From Medicago truncatula (Eukaryota > Streptophyta > Magnoliopsida > Fabales > Fabaceae), in the NCBI RefSeq assembly GCF_003473485.1, contig NC_053048.1, positions 38,250,755-38,314,754 of the forward strand: 64,000 nt of DNA. Reading direction: 5' to 3'. The notes under the pieces are model-generated. The model saw nothing but the letters and a program-made list of their open reading frames with translations. It did not search any database and was not told the DNA's origin. Positions 24,223 through 36,311 of this stretch are shown in pieces. Numbering within the stretch: position 1 is the first letter of the stretch; the number at the start of each line of letters is the position of its first letter. The position numbers were made by a program, and so were the translations under genes.

Positions 24223-25017
24223 GGGTCTGTTTGGTTAACCTCAAAAAAGAGCTTTTAGCTTATAGCTTATAAGCTCGTTTGACAAAAAAAACTCTGTTTG
24301 GTAACACTTTTTCACCATGAGCTTATAGCTTATTTCACGAGCTTATAAGCTATTTTTCAGAAGCTATTCCAAGTAGCGTTTGAGCTTATAGCTTATAGCT
24401 TCTCACTTTTTCCTCCAATTTTACCCTTATTATTTCATTTAAATTGTATTTTTATCCATTATAATTTTTATAATAAGCTACGTAATAAAGACTACTATCC
24501 CTTTATTCCAATTTTTGTATATATATCAGCTGACCTTTTTTTTTTTGAAAAAATATATACCTTCGTTTTTTTTTTTACGAAACAAAATACTATTATTCTA
24601 TTAGTGTTACTTTTTTTTTTTTGAGGTAAGTGTTATTTTCTTTATTCTCTATTATTAATATTACTCTATTAGTGCTACCTTTTTTTTTTGTTTTTGAGGT
24701 AAATGTTATTTTTTTTTATAAAGTGGAAACAATTAAAAGATAATAAATATAAGATAAAATTTAATTTAATTTATAATACATAGGATATATTAAATTAATA
24801 AATTTAAAGTATTTTTTTTAAAGAAAAATTAGTTTACAAAATTACAAATACTTAAATTAATGATATAATTTTTATTATGAATTAAGAATATCATTTATGT
24901 CATTTTACATTTATTAGCTAGTTGAACCGCTATTTTTATCAAACACTTCAGTTAACTTATCAGCTAAAAGCTATCAACTAGCTTATCAACTATCTGCTAT
25001 TTTTACCAAACAGAGCC
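24223..25017. mobile_element. Tourist/PIF-Harbinger-type element, 795 bp
   Basis: Begins gggtctgtttggttaacc and ends accaaacagagcc, flanked by TAA (24220-24222 and 25018-25020). Sub-terminal repeats 'agcttatagcttataagct' and 'agcttatcaacta' occur in both arms. The interior is AT-rich with no transposase. The gggNctgtttgg end and 3-bp TAA/TTA duplication fit PIF/Harbinger. Confidence 0.75.
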
Positions 25018-25251
25018 TAACTAGGCTTCAACACATTTGCTGAAGCTAACATCATAAGTGGGGTATACTACACATCTACTTGACACCACACTTATACGCT
25101 CTTTAGACCAAGCACCATACCAAACCAATGCTAACTAATCAACATCAAGAGACACCAAAAACTATGGCATAAAAAATTATAATTTTAAATTACAAAATCA
25201 AACTTGTTTGAATTTGAGAATTGCTGTTGACACATTACCTTTGGTTGAGAA

Positions 25252-26032
25252 ACACTAGTAATTTATCCAAATGCTCCTCGGCAGTTAACTACGAATTATG
25301 AAATCGACTGCAGTTAACTGCTGAGGAAAACTGAAAACTTCTGCAGTTAACTGTCGAGGAAACCTCAAACCTTTTTTTTTTTTGACAAAAACTATAAATT
25401 GTCATTAATAATATTTATTGATTTTGAATGTTTCAATCATTATTTTGGTACGTTTCAAACAATTGCAGTATTATACTTATGTGTATATATCTTATTAAGA
25501 ATAGCCTTTAAATCAGTGTAAAAATTAAGCATGAATATTGTTTTGCACATTACTTAAATAAAAATAATAATAATAAATCGTTAAAATAATTGTGCACAAC
25601 AATTTTTTTTTAAGGTATAATATGTTGTTATATTTTCTACATTAAAATAATTGTGCACAAAGATTTTTTTTTATTTAAGTAATTTGCAAAACAATATTCA
25701 AATGATTAATTTTTACACTTATTGAAATGTTTTTTGAGGACTTAAATGCTCTTTTTATTTATAATGTTTTTTTGTTGCATTTTTTTATTGAATCATCATT
25801 TTAGGTCCATTAATTACCGATTGCAGATATTATTCATCTATCATATTTTTTCATTTATGGCAACAAAATCATATGAATGAAATCATAAAAATAATTATGT
25901 TTAATTCCTTAAAAGAATTAAATAATTAAATTTAATTAAGGAAAATTTAGGTGTATTTCCTTATTTAATTTCAAGTTTGAAATTCCTCGGCAGTTAACTG
26001 CTGCCGAAGGGCATTTAGATAAAATACTCGTA
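25252..26032. mobile_element. Inverted-repeat element, about 780 bp
   Basis: The left arm (taatttatccaaatgctcctc then ggcagttaact) and right arm (ggcagttaactgctgcc then gaagggcatttagataaa) are inverted copies. Three further cagttaactg units lie near 25310-25350. Non-coding. Target duplication not identified, so the superfamily is open. Confidence 0.5.
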
Positions 26033-26902
26033 TGGCACAACCTTATCAAATGTGTAAACAACAATTTCCTTTTTAATTTTGATAGGCGGTAAAATGATTA
26101 TATTTATTTGTACAAAACAAGGATTATATTTATGGGTGCTATCAAATCCAATCTAACTGATGCCCCCATTAACAAACATTGATCAACAACAGAGCTCTAT
26201 GAAGCTCACGTTGTAAAATGTAAGTTTTAAGTTTGGAAAATGTTACATGAACACTCTTTAATCATACACCCTATTGTATACCCCATGCATTAAGGATATT
26301 TTGGTAAATTCATCTCACAACCATACTTTCTCTTTCATCTCCTCTCCCTTTTCCTTGCCACATGTCAGGATTTTGTGTAGATGTAAGAGGTGTATTGCCA
26401 CATAAGGGTGTACATGTATCACCACTCTTTTAAGTTTTGCTTTAGACAACACAAACGCGATTTGTGCAATTCAACAATAAAGATCACATGTACAATTTAT
26501 ATGAATTTTTAGTTTGTCTGGTATCACAATATTCTGTAGTTACCAAATTGACAGTTAGTATAGACTATCCTCCTCATTCAAGTCAAGAATTTAAATTTAG
26601 ATTTAAAATAAAGATGTACAAAAGTGATGCGGTAATTGAATTTCTCAAAGAGAAGGATTATGAGATGCAATGAGCAAAAAGTTGCCTTCCAAAGTATGGT
26701 ACCAATTTCGTAGATTAGTTTTAACTGCTTAATTTTCTCACTATGAAGTAATGATATGCTAGAGCCATGTGAGGGAGAGTGGGCAATTGCACGAATAACA
26801 TATTAAAGCCATCTTTTTTAGGTGAAAATGCTAACATACACAATGTGGTAACCATGGATTTCATCTATAATAACAAAAAACTATTGGTACATTTGAGAGA
26901 AA
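26033..26902. other. Intergenic stretch downstream of the CRS2-like gene
   Basis: Possible MITE at about 26237-26430 (weak inverted ends around 'gttacatgaacactc' and 'gtgtacatgtatcacc'). An open frame at 26464-26673 (69 codons) has no recognisable domain; I do not call it a gene. Confidence 0.35.
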
Positions 26903-29237
26903 TTAAACTTTATTGTACTTGTATTTTTGCCCTAAATTGAATCTATTGACATGATGGTTAAACCCATTGAGCACTAAGGTCTTAACAGCTTGAACTCCTT
27001 GCTCCAATGACTCATCAACCTGCCATTAAAAAAATAAAAACAAAACAGTATTGGCACTTTAGTCAAATTTGTTACTATCTATTAACTGTAATTAAGTTTA
27101 AAAAGAAACTAAATCCTAAATTGCTCTTATCTATGGATAACATAACACATGTAGACCGTGAAGCATTTCACAACTAGAATAAGCAGAAAAGTTCTATGCA
27201 ATGATAGAAGAACTAAACTAATTTACACTTGATAGAAGACTAGAAGGTATAACCTGCTTTCTTTCCACTGAACTGAACTTTTGTAGAAGAAATGCTCTTA
27301 AATCCATAGTTCCAGGAGGGTTTCCAATTCCTACAAAGTAAGAATGCAATTTTGAAATATACTCTGATAAACAACTAAGGCTATACCAGCTTATAAAGTG
27401 ACATTAGACAAAGAACTAACCGATTGCAAGTCGAGGAAAATCACGGGAACCATCCAAATGGCCAATCACATTTTTCAATCTGTAACAATATTAACACCAG
27501 TTATAGACTTCATAATTTCCCAGTATAAGAGGAGAGGACTTATATAGCAAAATGTAATGTCAGGTTTTAGATAAGTCAAGAAAACAAGGTTTGCAATATT
27601 GAGTTTTAGCTCCTAAATAAGTCAAGAAAAAAAAAGGATTGCAATATAGAGATGCCCGTCTCTGTATTATCCATAAAATCATAGAAGTTGCGACATAATT
27701 CAGACAAATCTCCATCACTAAAATGTATAGAAAAATAGTTGAGAGCAAATATTATACATGTTACCCATGGCAAGATTCATGTAACTATCCAGGTTTACAG
27801 ATTAATGAGCCATGTTTAGAACATAATAAGAGTCAATCAAGTTAAATTCAGACAAGAGAATTCTACTTTGGAGCTGTAGCAACTACTACTAGTGGTAAAG
27901 CTATCCCTACATAATACCACCTCCTCATTGTTAAGAGTTAAAAAGAATTTCAATGGCCTTTGTATCCGCCTTATATGACACCACCAACACATCCTAGAAG
28001 CCCAACCCTTACTATACATATCTTAATTCAGTGATGTCTTAAATCAATAAGATACTTAAAAAATTCTGAAGTAAAAAGTTCTGATACTTAAAAAATCTTA
28101 ATAACCATGTTATTAGAAATACAACAAGCATTACCCATTGTGATGCCCATGTCCACCTTTAGGTTGAAGCTTTAAAACACCATTTGGAAGGCTAGTTTCA
28201 TCATAAACCTACATAAAAATTTCCACAAACTTAAAGCCAAAGAAAAATCCATAAATTTCTAAACTGTAACAAAACAGGATCAAAGTAAGAAATACGTACA
28301 ACTAGAATATGGCGCAAAGGCACTCGATAATATGCAGCAAGTGGCCCAACCTTTAAGAATATTAAAAATGAGATAATTCAATAACAGAAAGATAACATTC
28401 AAAGTGACAAATCACAATAAGCACAAATGGGCATACACAGATAACTATAACAGCACCGAATTCAGTGTGTGTGTATTAATCATGAAAAATCTAGCTATTA
28501 CATACAACGAAAAACTAACCGATTCCCCACTAAAATTCATGTATGTTTGAGGTTTCGCCAACAAAACTGGTACTTCTCCTATAGAACCTGTACATATCAA
28601 ATAATTAAATATAAATAAATGCTGCAATTAACCATTGGAAGGTTCAATAGTAAATAAAATAAAATAAAAAAATCAATGGTAGGAGATGATGCACCTATTC
28701 CAATCAAGGCTTTTGACTGTATTGTATTCATCAGAATACCTTCTGATTGAGAAAGACTATCAATTATTTCAAATCCAACCTAACAAATACAAAGAGATAT
28801 GATTAGAATCACTACAAACAGAAGAACATTGATTCAAACACTTCAAATCAACCAAAATTGATTTTACCTCCAGAGTCACTTCTAACTTGAAGCTATAGAT
28901 TGAAGCTTTTGATTTTAAAATTGATTTTTAACCAGAATCAATTCATTCAAAATCAATATTTATCAGCGCAGAACCAAACAGAACTAAAAAAGTGAATGCT
29001 AATAAGAATTACATTGTGTCTGGTGCCATGGTATTTATTTCCAGGGTTACCCAAGCCAACAACAAGCCAAGGAGTGTATTCCATTTTATTATCTCCATTG
29101 TTATTTGCCTGTGGAACCGAACAACGAACAGAAAATGATGATGTTTTAACTGCAAATTTTGTTGTGTAACGAATATGTTGAAGGTTCTTGTTGGGATAAG
29201 TTAAAGATAAGGTTGGAGAAGATGCAAGATGCAACAT
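26903..29237 (-). CDS. Peptidyl-tRNA hydrolase family protein, CRS2-like, organelle-targeted, 251 aa
   Basis: Eight exons on the minus strand join in frame: 29013-29237, 28695-28779, 28520-28587, 28300-28350, 28135-28208, 27421-27479, 27254-27330 and 26903-27019. The first about 40 residues are Ser/Thr/Lys-rich with few acids, ending near VRCSV, like a plastid transit peptide. The PTH fold follows: VVGLGNPG, TRHNVGF, KPQTYMNFSGES, VYDETSLP, GGHGHHNGLKNVIGHL and RLAIGIGNPPG. The residues matching the bacterial catalytic set (Asn of GNPG, His of RHN, Asn of MNFSG, Asp of YDE, Asn of HNGL) are all present. In plants this family includes PTH and CRS2, which works with CAF proteins in chloroplast group II intron splicing. 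The C-terminal RFNLGQKYKYNKV looks CRS2-like. A further intron lies in the 5' UTR (29242-29325). Confidence 0.92.
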
Positions 29238-29508
29238 TTATCTGTTAAGAAATAAAATATAGAAATGATTAAGAAACACATAAATTCATATAATTGAGAA
29301 CAAAACATCATTAAGAAACACTTACAGAGCATTAACCAAAAAAGTGAACAAAAACACAATCTTCTGAATAGTAGCCGAGTGTCTGGAGAAGAGAAAGCGA
29401 AGAGGTTTATTTTGTTTCAATAAAAAAAGATTGGAGATTTTTCTCTGGTTTTGTGTGTAACGAGCTATTCATGTTTATTAAATTAATTGTTCAAATTGAT
29501 AACACCAA

Positions 29509-29580
29509 GTCGTTGTAGTATAGTGGTAAGTATTCCCGCCTGTCACGCGGGTGACCCGGGTTCGATCCTCGGCAGCGGCG
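29509..29580 (+). tRNA. tRNA-Asp (GTC)
   Basis: A 72-nt cloverleaf fits well: acceptor gtcgttg pairs with cagcggc plus a G discriminator (with G-U pairs), anticodon stem cccgc/gcggg, loop ctgtcac with anticodon gtc at 29542-29544, and T loop ttcgatc. The internal A box (tagtataGTGG) and B box (GGTTCGATCC) are intact. It lacks CCA, as expected for a nuclear gene. Two changes in the T stem and acceptor (ctcgg, cagcggc) replace Watson-Crick with G-U pairs compared with the usual plant form as I recall it. Confidence 0.95.
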
Positions 29581-29588
29581 TTTTTTTT
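29581..29588 (+). terminator. RNA polymerase III terminator of tRNA-Asp
   Basis: A run of eight T follows directly after the discriminator base, with more T runs behind it. T4 or longer is the standard pol III stop signal. Confidence 0.8.
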
Positions 29589-29589
29589 A

Positions 29590-31361
29590 TTTTTTTTATT
29601 TTTTTTTTTATTTCTTGATTTTTTGCACGTGCAGTATTATTCATTCAATAGGCAGCGCAGCGCAGGTCGAGCAAAAACTAAAGTAATTTTGCTATCAAAC
29701 AAAACCATCTCTTTGTCATCGCAAAAAATAATTAAACCATCAAATTAATCTTAAAAAGCATACAAACCTTAGGGAGACTAGATCGAAATTCAAGGGAGTA
29801 CAAAGTACAAAAACAATCTTACTTAAAAAACACATATGAAGGAAAAAAGAGTGCAAAGATAAACAAGCAACAAATCAACAAAATATGTACTCAGCTAAAC
29901 TAAAAATATTAAAATGTTAGATACATGATTGATTTTTATATACTTTAAATTAAACCGACAAATTTCATATATTATGGAGACTACTTAAAATTTTATAGTC
30001 ATACTTCAAGAATTACATTGACATTTTTAAAGGAAAATCTAACACCAAATCTTGAACACTATCATAGATATGTATACTTTTTTTTTTTATGGGAAATGAC
30101 TTTAATTTTTTTTGTCAAAAACCAGCAAATATGATCGGATGACTTTAATCCAACCCCTCCATGATTTCCGTCAATAAAAGAGAGGATAATTGACTATTTG
30201 TATGACTATCCTCTAATATATTTTACTATACATATGTACTGAAATTTGCGAGTAAAAAAGTTTGTGACATTTACAATCATCAATTTTCATGCAGCAAATT
30301 TTATTTTTTGGAAATAATACAACAAATTTTATGTCACGTGAAATATATGTAAATTTAGATGATGATATATGTCACGAGAGTATCACAACTAGCAAATTAC
30401 ATGTATTGATAGTAGAACCCCTTCTACTTTCATCTATTCATGTATTTAGTCAATTAACAAATCCAAAAGCTACAATTATCTTTTGGATTTAGGGGTTTTT
30501 GTTTGATCATGTTGGTATCTCGTCTTCAAGAAAGCAGTACAAGAAATTGGAATGTTTAGATTATCTGAGGAGATTTTAGCATCATGTACAGTAACCGAAG
30601 ATCAAACAAAGAAGAACTAGTCGAAAAATGCATAAATTGTGAACAGAAAATAAATTAAGAATCAATATTGTGTGTATTATATTTTGATCTAATCGTAGCC
30701 ATTGAATTAATTGAAAGGGTGATATGCTTGCGGTAGAGACAGCGGTAGATAATAAGGCTGCCGAGGATCCAAACACTGAATACCATGAATGACTCTGTAA
30801 ATTTAGGACCAGGATTTGGTGCTTTAAAAAAAACACACAATTTGGTGCTGTAATCAATCACAGCCTCTGATATAAGAACACTCGGTTCAGATTAGACATC
30901 ACCTTAACACAGTTAAATGATCTGAACCGTTGATCTAAATCTGATGGCCCTGATCTATTACAGCATCCTGCTGATTCAAGTCGGTAAATTGGACCTAAGA
31001 GACAAAATGTACGCAAAATTCTGCCAATATATTATGGACAATTAGGCTATTTAGACGACCTTTTTTTGAGGGATTTATGACTCTATTTTATTTTTTTGAA
31101 GAATAGGGGCTTATTTTTAAAATTTTCCCTTTTTACCTTTAAAGTGGTTCGGTTGTAACTTCTCAATGATTTTTTTTTATTTTTTTTTTATAAGCCTTTG
31201 GGACAATATCTTTTAAATGTTATTTTATAGATTTAAAGATCAAATAAGAAGGTTAAAAGAACGGTTTTTTTGTTCAACTAATCTAACTGCGAGAATTTAT
31301 CTATTAAGAAGAATAAGTAAGATGTCTGAGTTTAAACCTCACCATCTTATACAATATATTA
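29590..31361. other. Intergenic stretch
   Basis: No full gene. At 30655-30861 (-) there is an exon-like frame, listed separately. At about 30848-30975 inverted phrases (ctgtaatcaatcacagcctc, ggttcagat / gatctgaacc, gatctattacagcatcc) suggest a MITE. The rest is AT-rich. Confidence 0.4.
30655..30861 (-). pseudogene. Possible orphan exon with one membrane segment
   Basis: After an acceptor-like tttaaag the minus strand reads APNPGPKFTESFMVF, then SVWILGSLIIYR, a plausible transmembrane stretch, then CLYRKHITLSINS and a stop. There is no ATG in this frame. Composition looks more coding-like than the surroundings. I do not recognise the protein; it could be the last exon of a small membrane protein gene or a decayed fragment. 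Confidence 0.3.
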
Positions 31362-31577
31362 TGTTGAATCTGACTTCAAATTGTGATGCTGTAAAAGCTC
31401 AAAATCATACCGCGATTTTCCTGGTAGAATGGATGGTTTATGCTGAAGGTAAATCGTGGTGCGATTTTGTGCAGGCGTGATGCGATTTCTGGATAAGGTT
31501 GTCGTACCTTGGGTCGTATGAAATAATTGTGGCGCGATTTTCTCAGGCGCGGCACAATTTTGTCTTTCATTGTGTAC

Positions 31578-31585
31578 TATATAAA
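31578..31585 (+). promoter_or_regulatory. TATA box of the solo LTR
   Basis: tatataaa lies upstream of a stretch that would be the R region of the LTR. Spacing inside the LTR fits a retrotransposon pol II promoter. Confidence 0.5.
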
Positions 31586-31750
31586 CATTTCAGTTCATTT
31601 TCTAGAGAGAGCTTCAAGAGAGGAAAACTTTGGAAATCAAAGGAGATAACTTTAGGGTTAAGGGTCTTTGATTATGGTTCTTTTGGGTTGGAAAACATCG
31701 TAAACACCTTGGGTGAGTGAAAATCATCGAGTGTCTTGTTCATTGGTGAG

Positions 31751-31964
31751 ATTGGGAAAATAGGTAGAAATTAGGTTTGTTCTTTGTGAGCTTATTGAAG
31801 CTAGTTTCTTGTAACTCATTTGTATCTCTTTGTAAGAACTCATTGACAGTGGAGAGAAATTGGGAAAATAGGTAGAAATTAGGTTTGTTCTCTGTGAGCT
31901 TATTGAAGCTAGTTCTTGTAACTCATTTGTATCTCTTTGTAAGAACTCATTGACAGTGGATTGG
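31751..31964 (+). repeat. 108-bp tandem duplication inside the solo LTR
   Basis: Two head-to-tail units begin attgggaaaataggtagaaa (31751-31858 and 31859 to about 31964). They differ by a T/C change (tctttg/tctctg) and one T indel (tagtttcttg/tagttcttg). Confidence 0.9.
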
Positions 31965-32607
31965 AGAGATCAATCTCTCTCCCCAGAGTAGGTCAAGTTG
32001 GACCGAACTGGATAAACATTTCTTGGTGTGTTTGTTTCTCTTCTTTCTTTATCTTTTGCTTGTGCTTTTCACTTTGATTCCTAGATTAGATCTAGGTGTT
32101 GTTATTATTGTTGCTGCTTATGATTACATTGATATTAATTACTATTTTTATTTGCTCCACACATCTTATTTTCATTGGCGTGAGTTTTGAGTCCAAATTC
32201 ACAACATATTATAATACATTATCTTTATCATATGAGTTATGCTCACATGACAACAACCACCTTTATTTTTAACCTTTGTTTTACTTCAAGTTCCTTAAAA
32301 CAATATAATATACTGCTCAATTTATTTCTACTCCCGCCCAACAAACACACGTCCCTTGAGAATAGATTTCCCTTAAAACTCGTGTTTTCTTGAACGAGAG
32401 ACAATATGCATCTTTAAACATTTTATTTTTCCCATTTTAATATTTAAAGTCCCTCTAATCTTTTATTTATTTTTTGACTGCACAATTATAATTGAAGTAT
32501 TTTTTAAAGCAATTGCAATTAAAGTTAAACACTAGGCTAGCACAATAAAATTTACTAGTACATTAAACAAAAAAAAATTACTAGTACATTAATTGTAGTG
32601 GTAATTG

Positions 32608-33144
32608 TTATAGTCCAAGATGCAAATTTAAACCAAACCCTTGTTCACTACAATCACCACCGTTGAATCCACCAAATTTAGAACTATGGCGAGGAGCACT
32701 ACCATCAAACGCAGCTGTGGGAGCTAAAAAAACTCCCGAACCTGCTGCATGGGTGGTGCATAGCCACGCTGATGAACGTGTCTGAGACGGTGGAGCATTG
32801 GCGAGGAAATGATTTTGTTGTGGCAGCCACTGCGGTGATGAGATGAATCTGTTATGGAAATGTGAAGGAACAAAGGCACGAGCTGCTTGCATTTGAGCAC
32901 GTTTCAAAAGTTGCCTCTCTTTCTTGTGTGCATTTTGGTGTCCTCCTAAGGCTTGTGAATTTGCAAATTCTCTACAACAATATTGACACTCGTATAATTT
33001 TCTCCCATTCAAAGGCTCAGATGATTCTGATTGTGTTGGAGATTGGTTCAAACAAGCTTCTTGGATGTTGATGCCAAAAAGCTTTAGGGTATTGGTAGAG
33101 GTGGGGGTAGCAATGGAATTTTCATGGTAATCAACATATGCCAT
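32608..33144 (-). CDS. Single C2H2 zinc-finger transcription factor with EAR motif, 178 aa
   Basis: Intronless gene. One C2H2 finger at about residues 53-73, [21 protein letters not shown], carries the plant-specific QALGGH core. An N-terminal LKLFG block (residues 21-25) and a C-terminal LNLHLGL (EAR repressor motif, LxLxL) complete the layout. Within the plant C1-1i class this combination matches the ZFP5/ZFP6/ZFP8/GIS group, which in Arabidopsis regulates trichomes and root hairs through gibberellin and cytokinin signals. The finger's two Cys and two His are intact. The start is the first ATG ([10 protein letters not shown]). The protein probably acts in the nucleus as a repressor; the specific role here is unknown. 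Confidence 0.9.
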   Translation of the reverse strand: MAYVDYHENSIATPTSTNTLKLFGINIQEACLNQSPTQSESSEPLNGRKLYECQYCCREFANSQALGGHQNAHKKERQLLKRAQMQAARAFVPSHFHNRFISSPQWLPQQNHFLANAPPSQTRSSAWLCTTHAAGSGVFLAPTAAFDGSAPRHSSKFGGFNGGDCSEQGFGLNLHLGL

Positions 33145-33221
33145 GAGTGATATATGTGTGAGATAGAAGCACCAAAATATGTGATGTGTGTGTGTGAGCT
33201 ACAAAATATGTATGTGAAGGG

Positions 33222-33227
33222 TTTATA
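33222..33227 (-). promoter_or_regulatory. Likely TATA box of the zinc-finger gene
   Basis: On the minus strand the sequence reads catataaaccc, 78 bases before the ATG. This leaves room for a short leader. A TG-repeat lies between it and the start. Confidence 0.4.
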
Positions 33228-34104
33228 TGAGAGAGTAGAAATTTATGCATAAGCTTGGGAAAAGGGATGTAGCATATATAATACTATAATTTGTAACACA
33301 CATGGATCGAATTAATTAGTAGATGATGCTAAGGGGTAGATTAGTTTGTTTGTTGTGAAAATTTCAACGGAAAAGAGACAACAATCGAATCAAGAGCTAA
33401 AAGCATGGTGTGTTTGGTGGGAATATATTATAACTAAGGTGTTATTTAAGGGAGCTTCTATGGTGCAGTTAGGAAACTGACTTTTTTGAAAAAGTTAATT
33501 ATGATCTTAATGTTTGATTCATTTTTAAATTGTTAATTACGGATTAATGATCAATAGTAATTCATCGAGTAATGCTTGCAACATCTTGGACTTACAGATA
33601 CTATTTTATCGTTGGCATCTTTAACATGCAAATAGAGTTGATGATATTATGTGATAGTCTTAAGTGTTACACTTAAAACAAGGTATGATAAAATTAGATT
33701 AAGTGTAGTCTTGTTAATTTAATGAATTGATGATACTATGGGACTGAACTTTTGATGTCACTGTACAAACAATGGAGTGTTACTCACTATATTTTTGATG
33801 GTATAGTATTAACTTCACCAAAAAAGTCATTTTCATGACTTCATCATAAAATTTTCCGTTATTTAAACATCAAAATGGAGACATGCATTTATTTATCTAC
33901 ATTTTCTTTTGTTTTATATTTTTTTTTCAATTTACTCGTATTTTAAAAATAAGCACAAAAATCAAATGACACCGGATTTGACATCATTACTTGTAGAAAA
34001 TCCATTTCTCTAATTTTAATTCATATGTATAGTAAACAAAAAGTGTGACATTATACGCATGACATGATAAATAATATTTCGCAAGTTATAAATTATATGA
34101 TTAA

Positions 34105-34366
34105 TTAAGTTTTTAGTTCCTATAAATATTCACAGTCTTATTTTTAGTCCCTACAAAATAAAATTACACTTTTTAGTCCCTGTGATATTTTTCTTAAGCA
34201 TTTTAGGGACCAAAAATGTTGATGAAAATTTTTGACAGAGACTAAAAATATTAATAGAAAATGTTTATAGGAACAATATTTATAGAGACTAAAAGATATA
34301 ATTTTATTTTGTAGGGACAAAAACAAAATTCTCTATATTTATAGAGATTATTTACTTAATTAACCC
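34105..34366. mobile_element. MITE-like inverted-repeat element
   Basis: Left arm 'aagtttttagttcctataaat' and right arm 'atttatagagattatttactt' are inverted. Internal tagtccctaca / gtagggac pairs occur, the same 'dispersed gene-like tail' style as the Mutator-type elements nearby. The AT-rich flanks taatt/aatta make the exact target duplication uncertain. Confidence 0.45.
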
Positions 34367-36295
34367 TAAATTATATATTCATATTTCGAAATCGTAGAGG
34401 AGCAATGCTTTTCTGGACATCATATCATAAACAGTACAAAACTTTTAAGCGTGAAGAAATATATATTTTTTTTAGAGAAAATTTAGTACAATTTCTTAGA
34501 TGCTTTTCGTATGGTTCTTAACTAAATTTACCATGATTTTCTCAAATTCATAATTTTTTCAAAGTTTATTATATCCAAAAAATATTCATTTTTAGTTAAG
34601 AACGAAAAGTACCTGAGGAATTATACCTAAGTTTTCTCCATTTTTTGTGTTTTTGTTTTCTTGTGTTTTTAGTAGAATGAAGATGCTCAATTATTTGCCG
34701 CAAATTTTAATAATTTATAGAAAGCCACAGGAATCCCATAAAATAAAATTTATTTTAAAGCATACGTGTATAGAGTGATGGTGGTTTGGACATAAAAAAC
34801 AAAAGGGTATATGCTTTTTGGCTTTAAATGCTTGCATATTTGTAATCTAGTGGATCTGACTACTTTTGGCATGGATTTTGGTGTGATTAATTAATTTAAA
34901 AATATACAAGAGTTTGTCATTTAAAATCAATTTTTGATTCTTTTTTTATGTGATCTTATCCTATATTGAATCATTTAAAAAAAATTAATAATTATAATAG
35001 TTTTTTTCTTCTTAAGTTTCCTTGGGATATTTGTAATCTAGCTTGAACTCAAGTGGGATTATATTGTTGTTGTTACACACAAGCATGTACAAAGTAGATT
35101 TTTTAGGAAATATGTACAGAGTATTAGTACTATACAAAAAGGAAATATGTACATACAACTAAGTACTTAGAGAGAAGGGACTAAAGAAATGGTGTGATTA
35201 AGTGGAATAAAGGTCCACAATGCTAGTTCTTCAAACATGTTTGCGTGATTGACGTTGTGTTAGTCATTAATTATTTTGACAAATCTATAAGAATCTTACT
35301 AACTTCCACTTCTTGGTTCAATGTATGATGATATCATATTAGGACTCCACCTCTTTATATTTTTGGTCAAAGAAAGAGGATCAAATACCCTCACGTTCTT
35401 ACTCGATCCAATGGTTGATAGAATGATACAAGTGATTAAATGTGTGTTTAGAAGGACGTAGTATTTTTTAAAACTGCAGCAAGAAATCACGTTACCTTAA
35501 AAATTATGAGACAAAACTTCTCTATTTTCACGAAAATTGCTCATTTAGACGTAAGTTTGGTTTTCCCACCACGAAACCAATTAGATCATAACTTTTTCTT
35601 TGGATTGAAAAAAAGTGCTTTATCAATTTAATTTTGAATGATGCAACTTAGTTACATATACGATGTTTTTGGATTTAATTCTGTTACTTAAGTGTTCCTA
35701 GTATACACCTATGTATATTAGCAACAAAACGAAAAAAAGTACACACCTATGTATCAAGTAAATAAATGTTGTCGATAACATGTAATTTTGGAGAAAACAA
35801 AAATTGAATATTAAAGAACTTTTTTTCAAATCTCCTAAACATCTCTTAGCCCTCCAAAATTTTCTTTACCCTTAATTTATATGTCTGGTGGATATCTTGC
35901 GGAACGTTAGGGAGATAACTCCACGATGGTTAGGGAGATAACTCCCGGATGTTAGAATGATAGAGAGAAAAAGATTAGTAGAAACGAAATGTAAATAAAT
36001 GTAGTAAGGTTGACCTCATAATTCTCTAAAATCTTGCGTTTAGGCAATGGGTGAAAGTACACATAATCATTAGGTAACAACACATGTATAACATAAAATA
36101 GGTAATTTGATTGGGCGATTTTTTTTTTTTATCATAATCATTCCAACAAATAAAGCAAATCTTCACTCTACAACGATTAATTAAGAGTAAGAGATAAAAC
36201 TTTTTTTTTTTTTTGGTCTAGGAGCCTAGTGGCTGGAGCTCACATAATGAGACCATATGAAACAACACATGTATAACATAAAATTAAAACAATGT

Positions 36296-36311
36296 TTGTA
36301 CCAAAAAAAAA
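36296..36311 (+). mobile_element. Minimal 5'-truncated SINE tail
   Basis: Only ttgtacc plus nine A remains, flanked on both sides by the 13-bp repeat attaaaacaatgt (36283-36295 and 36312-36324). The tail matches the '-acc + poly-A' ends of the full SINEs in this window. Confidence 0.5.

Larger units (their letters stand above)
31362..32206 (+). mobile_element. Copia-type solo LTR, 845 bp
   Basis: Begins TGTTGAATC and ends ATTCACAACA, so the ends are TGTTG...CAACA. The 5-bp repeat tatta flanks it at 31357-31361 and 32207-32211. A TATA box (tatataaa, 31578-31585) sits about 220 bp in. The right half reads like the 3' part of Ty1/copia LTRs (caatctctctccccag, ggtcaagttggaccgaac, cttggtgtgtttg). 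No internal domain or second LTR is present. It contains a 108-bp tandem duplication. Confidence 0.8.
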
